This document shows positions 46,590-58,141 of a stretch of 64,000 bases of DNA, piece after piece. The translations under genes were made by a program, and so were the position numbers. The notes under the pieces are model-generated. The model saw only the letters and a list, made by a program, of their open reading frames with translations. It did no database searches and was not told the DNA's origin. Source of the stretch: Anastrepha obliqua. Lineage: Eukaryota > Arthropoda > Insecta > Diptera > Tephritidae. Position 1 is the first letter of the stretch, and every line of letters starts with the position of its first letter. The stretch is taken from positions 38,524,001-38,588,000 of the forward strand of contig NC_072893.1 of the NCBI RefSeq assembly GCF_027943255.1. The letters are read 5' to 3'.

Positions 46590-48250
46590 TTTACGCAGAA
46601 AAGCTCGAATTTCGACCGAGGGCAAAAATATGCAAGAAGAAAAATGGAGATACACTTACGGAGGAGCAAGAGCTATTAGAAAGGTGGGTCGAGTACTTTA
46701 AAGATCTGCTGAATGCTGCTGAGATTAGAGCTTTTGCGGATATTACCTTACTAAATGCGAACACCAACGCAGCTATAGACCATCCTTGTGAGCAACCGCT
46801 CACAAAACAAGAAATACTAGACGCAGAATAGTGATTATAGCTCTGAAAAAAAAAAACGGTGAGTGCGATTATACAAACAATGAATTTGAATTCTTCAGAA
46901 TTAAAACTGAAGTAAGACAAGGCGATGCGCTCTCATCAACAATCTTCAACCTTATGCTATCTTGTGCCATCGATGAAGTAGGTGATGAAAAAAGGACCGG
47001 ATATTGATATATTAAACAGAGCTAACCAATTATCTGCATACGCGAGTGACATAGAAACTGTCAGCAAGACATCCATGCTCTATCCAAAACCTTCGCGGAT
47101 ATTAAAATTGCAGCTCGTAGAATTGACCTTAAAATCAGCTAAAGTAAGAAAAATTATGATGACCAGACAAAATGAGCCAACATCAGGCAAATTGAAAATT
47201 GGCGATTTTCCTTTCGAAATCGTAGAATCCTTTATCTACTTAGGCTTCACATTGCGTAGAGACAACTCAACAAGCCGCACCATCGATGAGAAAATTCGAG
47301 CAGCAAAGCATATGCGTCACCAACGAAACTCTTCACACCGAAACTATTATTCTAAAACCATTTATTATACAAAACTATCATTAGACCAGTCGTATGCTAT
47401 GGAGCAGGAAACGAAATTGCAATGAATTGGCAAATCGTGGATCAGCGGTTCCCCCGCAAGGGCCAGACCCAATAATCGGAATCAGTTCCGCAGGAATCAT
47501 GAATTGGATCAACGATTATGTAGGCAATCTACATAAAGAGCGATGGTCTTGTGACAAGTCCGAACAGAAAACTGTCAAACTTTCTACTAAAACTTGGAAG
47601 GAAAGACGTTCGGTTGATGGTTGGTATTGTTACAACCCATTAGAATCATTAAGTACATGATGTGGCTGGCTTGATTGGAGGAGGTGGACAGCACTAAGCA
47701 TTTTCTCTGTGAGTGTCCTGCCTTTGCTAGAGCAAGACTACGAGTTTTGAGTTCCGATGTCGTGAGAATGAGTAATATTCGTTCTCTAAAACTGGAGGAT
47801 ATTTACAGATTTACCAAAGAAATCTCTGTCTCTATTCTTTCCTCACTCTTTCTTTTATACTTTTCTCCTTTGCTCCTTGACTATTTACCCTCTTTCTAGA
47901 GCTCTAAATATTATATAATGGGCTTTTTAGCCTGAGTGTTTTAGGAGCCACCAAATCTCCTGGTGCTCCTTGGCTCGAACAATTCGAATTTCAATTTCAA
48001 TGCTATGGAGCTGAGTCGTGGACGCTAATTGAGGCAGAGAAAGCAAAACTGCCAACTTTCGACGAAAAATACTTACAAAAATTTTTGAGGCAATCAAAGA
48101 GCGCCGGTTAAGATGACTGGGTCATATAACAAGAATGGACTATCGTCCGAGGGCGCAGAAAAAAATTGTAGAAGCCAGAGCATTCAACCCAAGAGCAAGA
48201 GAAAACCCGCGAACAAGATGGGCTGACGTGCTAGAGGAGAGATCGACATT
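46590..48250 (+). mobile_element. RTE-like LINE relic, interrupted by another LINE
   Basis: Plus frames: LTEEQELLERWVEYFKDLLN (46650), then after an internal deletion KTEVRQGDALSSTIFNLML (46905), NQLSAYASDIETVSK (47027; active-site motif reads YASD), SFIYLGFTLRRDN (47228), RPVVCYG at 47385. The frame resumes at 48000 with AESWTLIEAEKAKL, a RRLRWLGHITRMDYRPRAQK-like block and TRWADVLEE (48215). The break is the insert 47406-47999. The first palm Asp region is deleted. Dead copy. Confidence 0.78.
47406..47999 (+). mobile_element. 5'-truncated LOA/Jockey-like LINE nested in the RTE-like LINE
   Basis: ATGCTATGGAGC at 47394-47405 and again at 48000-48011 is a 12-bp target duplication. Removing one copy and the insert rejoins the host LINE frame. 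The insert carries a NDYVGNLHKERW-like stretch and a terminal Cys cluster (DSTKHFLCECPAFARARLR, 47688-47745), then a 3' UTR ending GCTCGAACAATTCGAATTTC. The 3' UTR matches the piece at 95-285. Confidence 0.88.
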
Positions 48251-48279
48251 AGAAAAAAAAAAACGTTTTCTTTCATTTG

Positions 48280-48362
48280 GTGTTTCGTGCCCGGCGTTTT
48301 GAACCTGTGCACTATCGAATGGTAGTCACGCATCAACCCATGCGGCTATGTCAGCCACCTGG
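48280..48362 (-). mobile_element. tRNA-headed SINE head fragment (minus)
   Basis: On the minus strand: GGCTGACATAGCCGCATGGG, GTGACTACCATTCGATAG, a decayed box B (GGTTCAAAACGCC) and GAAACACCAAATGAAAG. It follows an A-run at the end of the RTE-like LINE. Confidence 0.65.
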
Positions 48363-48715
48363 CTGTATACAGGGTATTTTACTTCTGACTTATTGATTCT
48401 TGATCAGATCCAAATCTGCAGTGTATTGCGGTATGGCTGTTACTCTAGCTTTTCGCTGCCGCAAGATAGTTCGTAGTGTCTTCCCACAGGTTTGCTTTTG
48501 CTTTTTTTGTGTTTGAGGAGGTAAATCGAAAATGTCAGAGACATCATCGAAATGCTGTTACACCAGTGGTATGTGGGGTATGCTACCATTAACACTATAG
48601 CATTCCTCCCTCTCGCTTGACTCCACCCTGGGACTGTTAAAAACATCTTATCAAGGTGGAGCCGTGTTTGTGCCTTTTAGAAATACTAACTATCTGTGTC
48701 CAAGTTCCTCTTCTA

Positions 48716-48841
48716 GGTGCGTATGGTGGTTATACGCTACAAATACAACAGCTTTCACAACTACTTTGTGACCGATGCGATACCGGAAAGTTGCTATATT
48801 ATTGCTCGATATCGATTTGCCGTCTATTACGGTTTGTCTTG
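48716..48841 (+). other. Possible orphan exon or relic, unrecognised
   Basis: A polypyrimidine stretch ending TTCTAG at 48715 precedes an open frame reading VVIRYKYNSFHNYFVTDAIP and then SCYIIARYRFAVYYG to a stop. Codon use looks protein-like, but the stretch is short, I recognise no family and I see no partner exon. Confidence 0.2.
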
Positions 48842-48889
48842 AGGCTTATCTCAGGCGTTCGTAAATATAGTCATCCCCATAGGAAATCT

Positions 48890-49103
48890 GCCGCTTGGCG
48901 TAGCCGAATGGGTTGGTGCATGACTACCATTCGGAATTCACAGAGAGAACGTTTGTTCGAATCTCGGTGAAACACCAAAATTAAGAAAAACATTTTTCTA
49001 ATAGCGGTCGCCCCTCGGCAGGCAATGGCAAACCTCCGATTGTATTTCTGCCATGAAAAAGCTCGTCATTCACGCCAATTAGATATATATATATATATAT
49101 ATA
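48890..49103 (+). mobile_element. tRNA-headed SINE with AT tail
   Basis: GCGTAGCCGAATGGGTTGG (box A-like), CTACCATTCGG, TTTGTTCGAATCTCGGTG (box B-like), TAATAGCGGTCGCCCCTCGG, AGGCAATGGCAAACC, TGCCATGAAAAAGCTC, then CACGCCAATTAG and an AT run (49083-49102) as 3' tail. The 3' middle segment seen in the 38.9-kb copy is deleted. Confidence 0.85.
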
Positions 49104-51035
49104 GGAAATCTGCTTGGATGACGCATCTAGCTTCGAGGTTCTAGCTCAGTCGCATTCGCCTTGCTTTGCGCTCTCATTCGCTCAGAGGTTTCCTTGCTGC
49201 AAACTTTTTTACTGCTTCCCATTTCTCTTTCAAGTTTAACCATTTGCATTACCAGGTTATCTGGCGTGGGGACGACACCGAGGACGTTTCCCAGCTCGGA
49301 GCACTCTTCGCCAAGTCTGGTGCATTAAAATCTAGCTCACAGGCTAGTGGTGGCCACAGCGGGCGTCTGTCTTGTATCAGGCGGCGCGCTCTGTAAACGT
49401 GCATCAATGGCATGTCCATAGGCTAAGCAGTACCTGTATGCTATCAAAGGTAGCAGTCCTATTATTGGACTGGGATAATTCTCCACCTATTCAAACCAAA
49501 CTGATTACTGAAACAAGCATACAGATATTTTTGCAGATATTCGCTGGTTGAGTACGAATGTGAATCCTGAACCGAGGAATTTGTAACAAAAACAGCAGAG
49601 CCATACTTGGATATTTATGGTATACGCTTCAGATACTGTTGCTAACGGTGATAAGAAACTCTCAATTAAAAGATCGATGTTTACAAATTCTGCGTGTAAG
49701 CTTGAGATTAAACTGAGTTAATTTGGTTCGCTGTGCAATGCGTGTGACTCAATTTATGCCATGTAATTTGTATCATAATTCCGTTGTATCTGCAAGCTTA
49801 ATACTTGGCAGCCTTACAGCCGCAGCAATGAGTTGGCATTATGTGTTGCAAATTTATGCGCCTGCCTCACAACTGGCTTTCCACACTCACTTTTTTCACA
49901 ATTTTATATGACTGCAAAGTTTAAATACCACAACGGCTTGTTTGTTGGTGTTCGGTGGCATTAACTGTGGCGACGAGCACCGAATTCTCAACGCAATGTG
50001 ATTCCACCACATCTATGCATTCATTTGCACGCATATACAGCGACTACACGTGGATATATGGCAGGAGCAGAATTCATCGCCTGTCAATTTGTGCTCACAG
50101 CGAGCAATTTGTATATTGCAGGTTTCAATATAAACCTTCGAAGTTTGGTGGTAGATACTGAAATGTGCGTTATTGAGCCGAAGGCAGGTTGGTAAAAGTG
50201 TAATGTATACATTTACATGAATATACAAACATACATACATATGTACATTTGAGTACATTCATATATAAACAATATTAGCGGTGTATACTTGACAGTCTCT
50301 CTCGCATACCCGTAATCGCGCTTGCATGTGTGCGTGTGTGCTTAATGTTTTGCCAGAATTCCTGTTGCAGTTGATTTGAAATATCCTCCTTAATAAACTT
50401 CAACCACACATATTTACATGCCACATTTAAATGTATAATCTTCGTCGCATTTGCAAAGCTTCCTAATCAAATTCTTGCCGCCAATGATTTTGCCACCCAC
50501 TTAGCTTTCGCATTTCACATGGCCTTCCTCCTTCGCTGTGTGGGTTTCCATGGGCTTATAATATAGGTTCTGATCTCTGACATCCTGGGAGGAAGTACGT
50601 ATGTGCACATAAAAATAAATATGTAAAAGTATATAATTTTTCGCTTCACAGAATCTTAAGCTTTATATTTTTCCTTACTGACGATTACGTGGAGCTTCTT
50701 CTTGCTAGCGGGCTGTAAGCAATATTAAAATACAAATTTCGCCCACGATTGCTCACCTGCACGATGGTGCAATATTAAACTTCTACTGCTGTAAATATAC
50801 TTAGGATACTTGGTTTTCTGCTGTAGCAACGGGAAATGGCTTACTGGCAGCGGATGTAATGTTGCACAGCCTGTGGCGCATTTTGGCACTCAACTCATTT
50901 TTACTGAATGCTAAGCTCCTGTTGGCATCACGGCGAATATTTGTAAATAAATAAATATGTATGTGAGTATGTATGCCAACGCTTACTAGTACAGTAGCGC
51001 GCAAAAAAATGTAGATAGCAAACAAATTATAAGGT
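49104..51035. other. No gene seen
   Basis: Intergenic DNA with scattered short open frames, none recognisable. Confidence 0.45.
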
Positions 51036-51130
51036 AGGTAGGTAAGATGGCAAGAGTACCACCCTAGGTACACTACAAGTAGCACTTACGTGCCATTTTG
51101 ATACCATAATGTGGACCACTACCTGTGAAA
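51036..51130 (-). mobile_element. LINE 3' UTR fragment (minus)
   Basis: Reverse match to about 18185-18255: GATGGCAAGAGTACCAC and GTACACTACAAGTAGCACT are shared. No coding part. Confidence 0.55.
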
Positions 51131-51905
51131 AGATTTAGGGAAGAGAAAACCTTCTACAGCCATCCAGTGCTGTTGCTGAAGTGGAGGAGAGAAAAGGGAT
51201 CTAGGCTGGAGAATTTCTTCAAGTCATCCCCAAAGGGCACGCTAAGGAATCTCAAGCGCCTAGCCGCCAATTGTAGGGTTTACTCATAAGGAAATATTTT
51301 ATGAAGTGTCGCCAACCAAGGGTACGATCAAAACCTTTTTCTCTCAAAGTTCGATTTAGAATGTGGAATAGTTAATGTTTCACTTAAGTGTGCTTTTCCG
51401 TAAAGGACATTTCTTAAAACAGCGCCACGAAATTACACCTGTCGCGAAAAATTTAGGGTACGCAGTGTGGCCATCGCTAATGGAAATTAAATTAAAATTA
51501 AACTACAGAGTCATTACTCCGTACGAGCACCAACTCACAACTTTAATAGAGTAAGTTCGGGTATTGTGGGCACCATTTTACTTACTTAGATGTTATTTTC
51601 GGCCCAAATAATAATAGTAAAACAGGGATATGATTTTTTTTATAACACATGTTGAATAAACTTTGTCATTTGTTACAAAAATAATTTTATATTCAAAGTT
51701 TTCATCCTACACATTTGAAAACCAGGGACCACCCCAAAAGTTGACGAATAAAAAACTGGTGGGCAATGTGGGCCAGGGCATTTGGGTAAAGGGGATCACT
51801 GTATTGGAGTACCAGAGACAACGTTATAGAAGTAAAGTAAAGTACAAATTTATTAGTTCATATATTTATTTCATCGTAAATAAACAAAGTAATTCAAAAA
51901 AATAA
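51131..51905. other. No gene seen
   Basis: Unassigned DNA between the LINE scrap and the mariner. Confidence 0.4.
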
Positions 51906-52432
51906 TAGGTCTATGAATAAGTTCGTGCGGTTTTTTTTCGAAATTTGAATTTCGGATCATTCCCATGGCTTTTAAACGTTTGGAAATGGTTGATTGATCA
52001 ACTCCCAAAGTTTTTGCAACCTCTTCTTGCGTTTGAGCCGGATCTTGATCGAGCAATTCCTCCAATTCGATATCCATGAACTTTGGCGGCGCGGCCAAAA
52101 TCACCACTTTTAAAGCGTGCAAACCACTTCTGGCACGTTCGCTCAGCTAGAGCATGCTCACCATAAACTTCCACCAAGATACGATGACTTTCGGCTGCTT
52201 TTTTCTTCATATTAAAGAATTCCCCGCAAAAACACATTATTTGGCACGAAATTCGACATTTTCAAGTGTGGTAAAAATATTGTTGTTTACGCTTCAAATA
52301 AAAAACTTATACTGACGTTTGTGCCTTACGACAGTAGCTCTCCAATGAATGTTTGGAAATGTGGATCGATGGAATAATAATCAAGTTACGCCATCTGTTG
52401 TAAAACCGCACGAACTTATCCATGAGCCCAAA
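51906..52432 (-). mobile_element. Internally deleted mariner (about 527 bp)
   Basis: Termini: the right end reversed reads GGCTCATGGATAAGTTCGTG and the left reads GGTCTATGAATAAGTTCGTG. The minus frame encodes only the N-terminal DNA-binding part: FNMKKKAAESHRILVEVYGE, CQKWFARFKSGDF, then in the next frame ELEELLDQDPAQTQEEVAKT and TISKRLKAMGMIR. It then runs into the 3' terminus. The whole D,D34D core is deleted and one frame shift occurs near 52115. It sits inside the C-terminal end of a pogo-like relic. Confidence 0.85.
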
Positions 52433-52812
52433 CCATATCGCATTGTGGCCACTGTGCCCATAGTTTACCTTCACTGTCATTTTCTGCTTGATATCCACAG
52501 AAATTATATTCTGCTTCCTTATTTGGTGGAAGATCGGGAAATAAATCTTCGCCGTTGGAGTCTACAAAGTTAAGGGATTCTTCCGAATCAAAAGAAGATT
52601 GGACTTGATGAGTCGTTTTGCGCACTTAATTTTTAGGTGGCTTTTTAATTTTAAGCTTAGATTTCTTGGCAGTAGTTGCACTCTCTTTTAAGTCAAGAGA
52701 TTCTTCGAATCAGAAGAGGATTTGTTTTGATGATTCGATTTACGCACGAAATTTTTCGCCTTAAGTGATTTTTTAATTTTATGCTCAGATTTTTTGGAAA
52801 TAGTCGCACTTT
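52433..52812 (-). mobile_element. Pogo/Jerky-like transposase C-terminal relic with a 120-bp tandem duplication
   Basis: The minus frame gives SSFDSEESLNFVDSNGEDLF, YNFCGYQAENDSEG and LWAQWPQCDMVW, a W..C..C pattern found at the C-terminal end of pogo/CENP-B-type transposases. Two successive units of about 120 bp (52570-52690 and 52691-52812) share GATTCTTCCGAATCA-like, TTTTTAATTTTA and TAGTTGCACT-like words. Assignment is tentative. Confidence 0.5.
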
Positions 52813-52814
52813 TT

Positions 52815-53767
52815 TTGACGTGATAACGTCTTATAATTCGATTTAGCCGGAACGAAAAAATGTGTCGTTACCTTGCTCATTTGTCGTTACCTTGCTCATT
52901 TGTCGTTACCTTGCTCATTGTCGTTACCTTGAATGAACTGCAAGCGAAAGCGCGGAACGAACAAGGCAAACGAACGGCAACGTTCGACATCTTGCTCTCT
53001 CCTACTTAAGTGAGCGTATATATGTATGTATATGCGCATATGTACATATATAAATTCACGTATTTGTATTTGCATATGCCTTCTTATTGATTATTATTAA
53101 TTTGATTCACTTGAAGAATTTAAAATAAAACCAAGTTTGTTAATAATACCTGTTGTTTTAATGTTATTATTATTAATTTTTTTATTATATATGAATGAAA
53201 AAATGTATGGTAATATTTACCACATACCTTATAAGATATGTTGTATACTAATATATGTATATAAACATGCATATACATATACAATTTCGCGCAATTTTAA
53301 AAAAGAACAAATCTATATGTAAAGATGCATACATCATATGGACATATCAAATATACGAATCTATTCCGTACGCAAGCAAATGTGCTTGAACTGCAAGCGA
53401 GAGCGCGGAACGAACGACAAAGAGCACAATCGGCCCCCGCGTTCGGCAACGTTCGACATCTGGCTCTGTCCTACTTGAGTGAGCATATATATGTATGTAT
53501 ATGCGCATATGTAGGTATATAAATTCACATACTTGTATTTGCATATGCCTTCTTCCACAATCGAAATTGAAGATATCTTTCATGAATTTGATAAGTGTTT
53601 CGTCATTTTTCACGTTTGTGTAAATGTAACTTGATCTATTCCATTGCAATTCCATTTACCTCCTCCTCTATATCCATACAAAATATCTATCAAACAAATA
53701 AATTAAAATTTTGTTTTGAAAATTGCAACCATTCCATTAATATTTTCTTATGACGTTGTCACGTTAA
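52815..53767. mobile_element. Repeat element D, copy 1 (about 953 bp, terminal inverted repeats)
   Basis: The left end TTGACGTGATAACGTCTTAT and the reversed right end TTAACGTGACAACGTCATAA are inverted repeats. Inside are three CGTTACCTTGCTCATT units (52864-52915) and two direct copies of a module of about 160 bp (52936-53095 and 53387-53554). The module contains CAAGCGARAGCGCGGAACGA, CGTTCGACAT, a TATATATGTATGTATATGCG tract and TATATAAATTCAC. No transposase frame. The class is unknown. Confidence 0.8.
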
Positions 53768-55744
53768 ACTATCGTCAGTAAACCGACTTTACAGACAACC
53801 TCTTTATTATTTAAAAGTCAGTCCGCGTAGTTAAGAGCCCTTAGCGGATATTTTAGCGTTAAGTACAGGTGTTTTAGAATTGCGTTGAATAACGCTTCAG
53901 ATATTGATAAATAAATGTAAGTGCTCTGTTATTTATATTATTTTCGTTTGTTAACAACCTTTCATTACACTTTTGTTTATAAATGCGCATATGAAATGAT
54001 TACATTGATATTCACTATCTTTAATAAGTTGTTGTTTACTATCTGGCGTTCTATGAGCAAATTATTTATTGTCGATATAAAAAGAATCAACTTTTAATAG
54101 AAAAATAGAAATGTTTGTGTACGAAGTGATTTGCTTTATTGACCATTTGACGTCTACACCCGCAGCTTTGTATAAATTAAAAGCTTTACGTTTAGCAGCC
54201 GGCTCCAGTTTTATCTCATTAAGTTCACTCAGCTAAGAATTAAATTTGTTTTTTTTTCACGCTGTGTTTCTATTATATTAGATCCATATACACAGTATTA
54301 GTTCAAAATCGACTTACAAACAGACATGCGTACTCACATATGTCTCTACAGAAAGAATTCTTTGTTAAAAGAGCTTCTCTCTGTTCCAACATTCGCATAA
54401 TAAATAAGAAGTGTGTGGTTTGGAAGCTTCGCACACACATTGATACACACATACGAGTAAATAAATATTTACATACATACGCTTGTAAAAGTAAGCAGAG
54501 AACAAGTAAGCAGAAGTAATTGGCTACGAATGAGCTGAGCAAAACAAAATTAACAAAAACAAATCTCAAATGTGAGTGGGGCACAATAAAAGTTTAATTT
54601 TTTTTATGATTTAATTTTTTTTAATGCACTGCACCAGAGCATTTCTTAGCAGAGTAACGAGCGCACACTGGGATATTTGGTGGTAAAAATTGTCTTTTAC
54701 TACCAATTTAAATAAAATTCTGCGATGAAATTCTTCGTCTTTATTAAAAAATTAAGCAGAAACAAAAATACAAAAACAAAACAAATGTTTGTTTCAGCTG
54801 TCAAGAAAGTGTTTTTACATAATTATTTTCGACATCGTTTGCTAAAATGATTTGATATTCCGTTATCTCACTGAGTTGTTCCACATGCGTTCGTAATCAA
54901 TCCAAGGGTGATAGGATTACCAGGTTGGGCCATTAGCAGCCTCAAAACATTAGCAGCCAATCTCTCTTGACAACAAGTGCCACTTTGGATTAATTACATA
55001 ATTGAGTAGTTAAGTCCTCTCTCGAAGAACAAAACTAACACTTTAGAAAGCTCTTATTGTGCCCATCTTAGTTTCAATGAACTTAAACGTAAGTAGTAAC
55101 TGTATCATTAAATGTGGCACCCTTTATCTTTTATCAACAAGTGAGAAAAAATAGTAAAGAGACATTATGATGATTTCATCATTTTACGAAAGCTCTACCA
55201 AACGCAAATTAAGTTATCTGGCAGCAAATATACATTTTCTTTTACCATTCGAAAAGCGCTAACTTCATTATTTAGATTTTCTAGTCAGAAATGGATGCGC
55301 GTAATATTTATGAGTTCAGTGAAAGAAAGTTCTAAGATTTATTAACCTCGCTAAGGGAAAGTGTACGAAAACGAGAATAGGATTTACTCATTAGCCTATC
55401 TTGTCATCACACCATTCAAAAAGGCGTTCTCAACTTAGCCTCTTTCTACAAATTAAGCCGCACCGGCTAACAAAACTTGCTCACAACAGCATGCGGCTGA
55501 GATCATTAGAGGATGATTAGAAGATAGGTGAGTTTTTGGTTTTCTCCCTACTTTTATTTGTTATTGTTTGATTGTCTCAAACGGCCCTCAGTTACTGGCC
55601 AAAATATTATTTAACGGGCGATTTTATAAGTTGCATAAGTCAGTGAGAGCCAAGCGCTAAAAGACAGTCAAATCGCAAACGCGCGCCACTATGCATTTGT
55701 GTTTAATATTTTTGCAATAAATGAAGCAAAATTAAAAGACGAGA
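53768..55744. other. Upstream of the P450 relic; no gene seen
   Basis: 53773-53815 (GTCAGTAAACCGACTTTACA and following) is shared with 61978-62013 next to the second D copy. The rest is AT-rich with no exon recognised. Confidence 0.45.
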
Positions 55745-57338
55745 ATGTTGCTGCTTCTGATACTCATTTGCGTCGCGTTAACGCTCGTAATGATTGCGCT
55801 CCATGGCACTACACTTATTGGCAGCCACGGCGCTGGTGCCTCAGGTGTCGCCTCTTTATTTGGCCAAGTGCAGCTACGTTAGTTCAATCAGCGTATCTAC
55901 GGAGTGTACAAAGATAGTCACCCCTTTGTAGGCATGTATATCTTCTTTACGCGCGCCGCACTTATACTCGATCTGGATGTGATCAAAGATACATATTTGC
56001 ATTAGTAAATTTTCTAATTTCCAAGATCGCGGCGTTTTCTCAAATCCCCGCGATGATCCACTCACAGGTCATCTTTTTCGTTTGGAGGGTGAGCAATGGC
56101 GTGCTATGCGCAACAAACTGACACCCGTGTTCTCGTCGGGCAACATGAAATACATGCTTCCCACAGTGGTGAAAGTGGGTAGTGAGTTGGCGCACGCTTG
56201 CCGGGTGGCACTTGCAAATAGCCCTCAAGAAGCGGTGCTAGAGCTGAAGGAGCTTTGCGTGCGCTACACCACCGATGTCATTGGCACTTGTGCCTTTGGC
56301 ATTGAATGCAATAGTCTGTGCGATCCATAGGCTGAGTTCGGGCGACGGGGGCATGCCGTCTTCGCCGAGCCGCGTCACTCACAACTCGTGCAAACATTCA
56401 TGTTGATGAATCCAGGTTGGGCGCGTCGTTTACATTTGAAGTTCTTTCCCGATGACATTATACAGTTCTATGAGGATGTTGTGCGTCAGACAGTGGAGCT
56501 CCGAGAGCGTGACAAAATCAAACGCAATGATTTTATGGACTTGTTGATCGGCTTGAATGCAGAGGATGAGCGGTTAGTATTGAAAAGTGATGGCATTGAC
56601 CTCTCGCAGGGCTTGACTCTCATGCAAATAGTGGCACAAGCGTTCGTCTTTTTTGTGGCCGGCTTTGATACCTCTTCGACAACCATGTCGCTATGTCTCT
56701 ATGAACTCGCATTGAACCCGGCAATACAGGAGAAGGTACGAAATGAGATCGAACGAGTGCTGAAATCGCATGATAACCAGCTCAGCTACGAAGCATTAAA
56801 TGAAATGCAGTATCTGGATCAAGCGCTGGATGGTGAGTAGGAATTAGATATAACAGTGAAAAAGGACATATATTTTTAATGTATCATCTTCACTGTAGAA
56901 ACTCTCCGCAAGTACCCCGTGGTGCCATATCTCGTGCGCAAAGCCAAGGAGGACTATTTGGTACCCAACACCAACGAAGTTATCGATAAAGGTTGTCTAG
57001 TGGTATTACCTCTCCACGCCATACAGCATGACCCCGAGCTCTATCCTGAGCCGGAAAAGTTTGATTCGGACCGTTTTAAGCCGGAAGTGGCGAACGAGCG
57101 GCATGCAGCGGCTTATATGCCATTTGGAAAAGGTCCTCGCGCCTGCATTGGTTTGCGTTTCGGCAAAATGCAGGCGAAAATTGGACTAGTCAATTCGCTA
57201 CGTCACTTTAAGTTCACCAAGTCAGCACGCACTCAAGTGCCACTGGAGTTCAACGAACGAATTTTTCAAATATCAGCCGCCAGCGGCATATATTTAAAAG
57301 TGGAGGCTTTGCTTGCGAACAGAGAAGGTGTAATATAA
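55745..57338 (+). pseudogene. Cytochrome P450 CYP6-type pseudogene
   Basis: The N-terminal anchor begins MLLLLILICVALTLVMI at 55745, but reading on needs several frame changes: VPQVSPLYLAK near 55835, YLRSVYKDSHPFVGMYIFF near 55900, then stops near 56003. From 56030 the frame is good: DDPLTGHLFRLEGEQWRAMR (helix C WxxxR), LKELCVRYTTDVIG, then TAG at 56328. It resumes to AGFDTSSTTMS (I helix, 56660), ends at 56832, has a 66-base intron, and restarts at 56899 with ETLRKYP (ExxR). Then come KFDSDRF where FDPERF is usual, and FGKGPRACIG (heme Cys, about 57122-57151). The C-terminal half is intact, so the loss may be recent. It is about as long as its neighbour at 58142 and shares its intron position. 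Confidence 0.88.
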
Positions 57339-57495
57339 AATATTTCTTTAATTTACTTAAACCGATAATCGTTAAATTATTAAAGTATTGTAAAATAAGA
57401 ATTGAATATTTTATATTAAATTTGAAAATATGTCTTTATATATGGTTTTTTAAATAGCAAAAGGTTCATAAGTATGAAAACAGAGTTGTATTGTC

Positions 57496-57501
57496 AATAA
57501 A
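57496..57501 (+). terminator. AATAAA polyadenylation signal
   Basis: Canonical hexamer about 160 bases after the stop of the P450 relic. Confidence 0.4.
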
Positions 57502-58141
57502 CTTTTTTTATCAGTTCTGCGGTATTAGTGATTTTGATAACTTTGCCCGGACGGATGAGTTAATGCCTCCATATCGTTTACCGCTCGCACGGTGTCGTAA
57601 TCCATTTAAAATAATTTTTTTCTAGACAAATATGCAGAAACTACTATTGGCTTTTTTATCTAACATTGTCAGTACTTCATTGGAGGAACTTCTGTAAGGA
57701 AATAAAAAAGTGTATCCCGCTTTCCTTGCTATTTTAATGTTTGCTGTAATGACATTTCATGAAATAAAAATAATTATATTTTGGTTCACAGCTGAGCAAC
57801 CGCAAATATTTCGCTTAATAAAAACGTCTAACACTCATATCTTGGCGTGCAGAGCTTTTGCAATTCCACACATTCCAACACACGTCCGAGTGCATCAAAA
57901 ATATTCGCCAAGCGCTTTATGCAAAAAGCGAAGCAAAGCCAAGAGAATTTGAACAAGAAAATTGCATTCTCAATAGCAGTTGCAGGCGGTCAGTCGGCCA
58001 GCGTAGTTAAGGCTGGGAAATATACGCTTTCAAATTGTTGCAATTACTTTACTCCGGTGAATTTACAATTCAATTCCCTTAAATATCTAAAGTAAGTTTT
58101 TAACTACATTATTTTTTATTTACAGAAGACTGTAGGCAAAC
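57502..58141. other. Intergenic/promoter region between the P450 paralogues
   Basis: The region between the pseudogene 3' end and the next start codon must hold the promoter of the intact gene. I see no single convincing core-promoter arrangement. Open frames at 57710-57952 and 57847-58095 have no motif. Confidence 0.4.

Noticed and set aside
48890..48970. A functional tRNA gene
   Set aside because: Box A and B words are present, but the arms do not pair as a tRNA and the same body recurs elsewhere; it is a SINE head.
58091..58124. Apparent 5' UTR intron of the P450 gene (GTAAGT ... TTTACAG)
   Set aside because: Only 34 bases between the sites, below the usual minimum intron length in flies.
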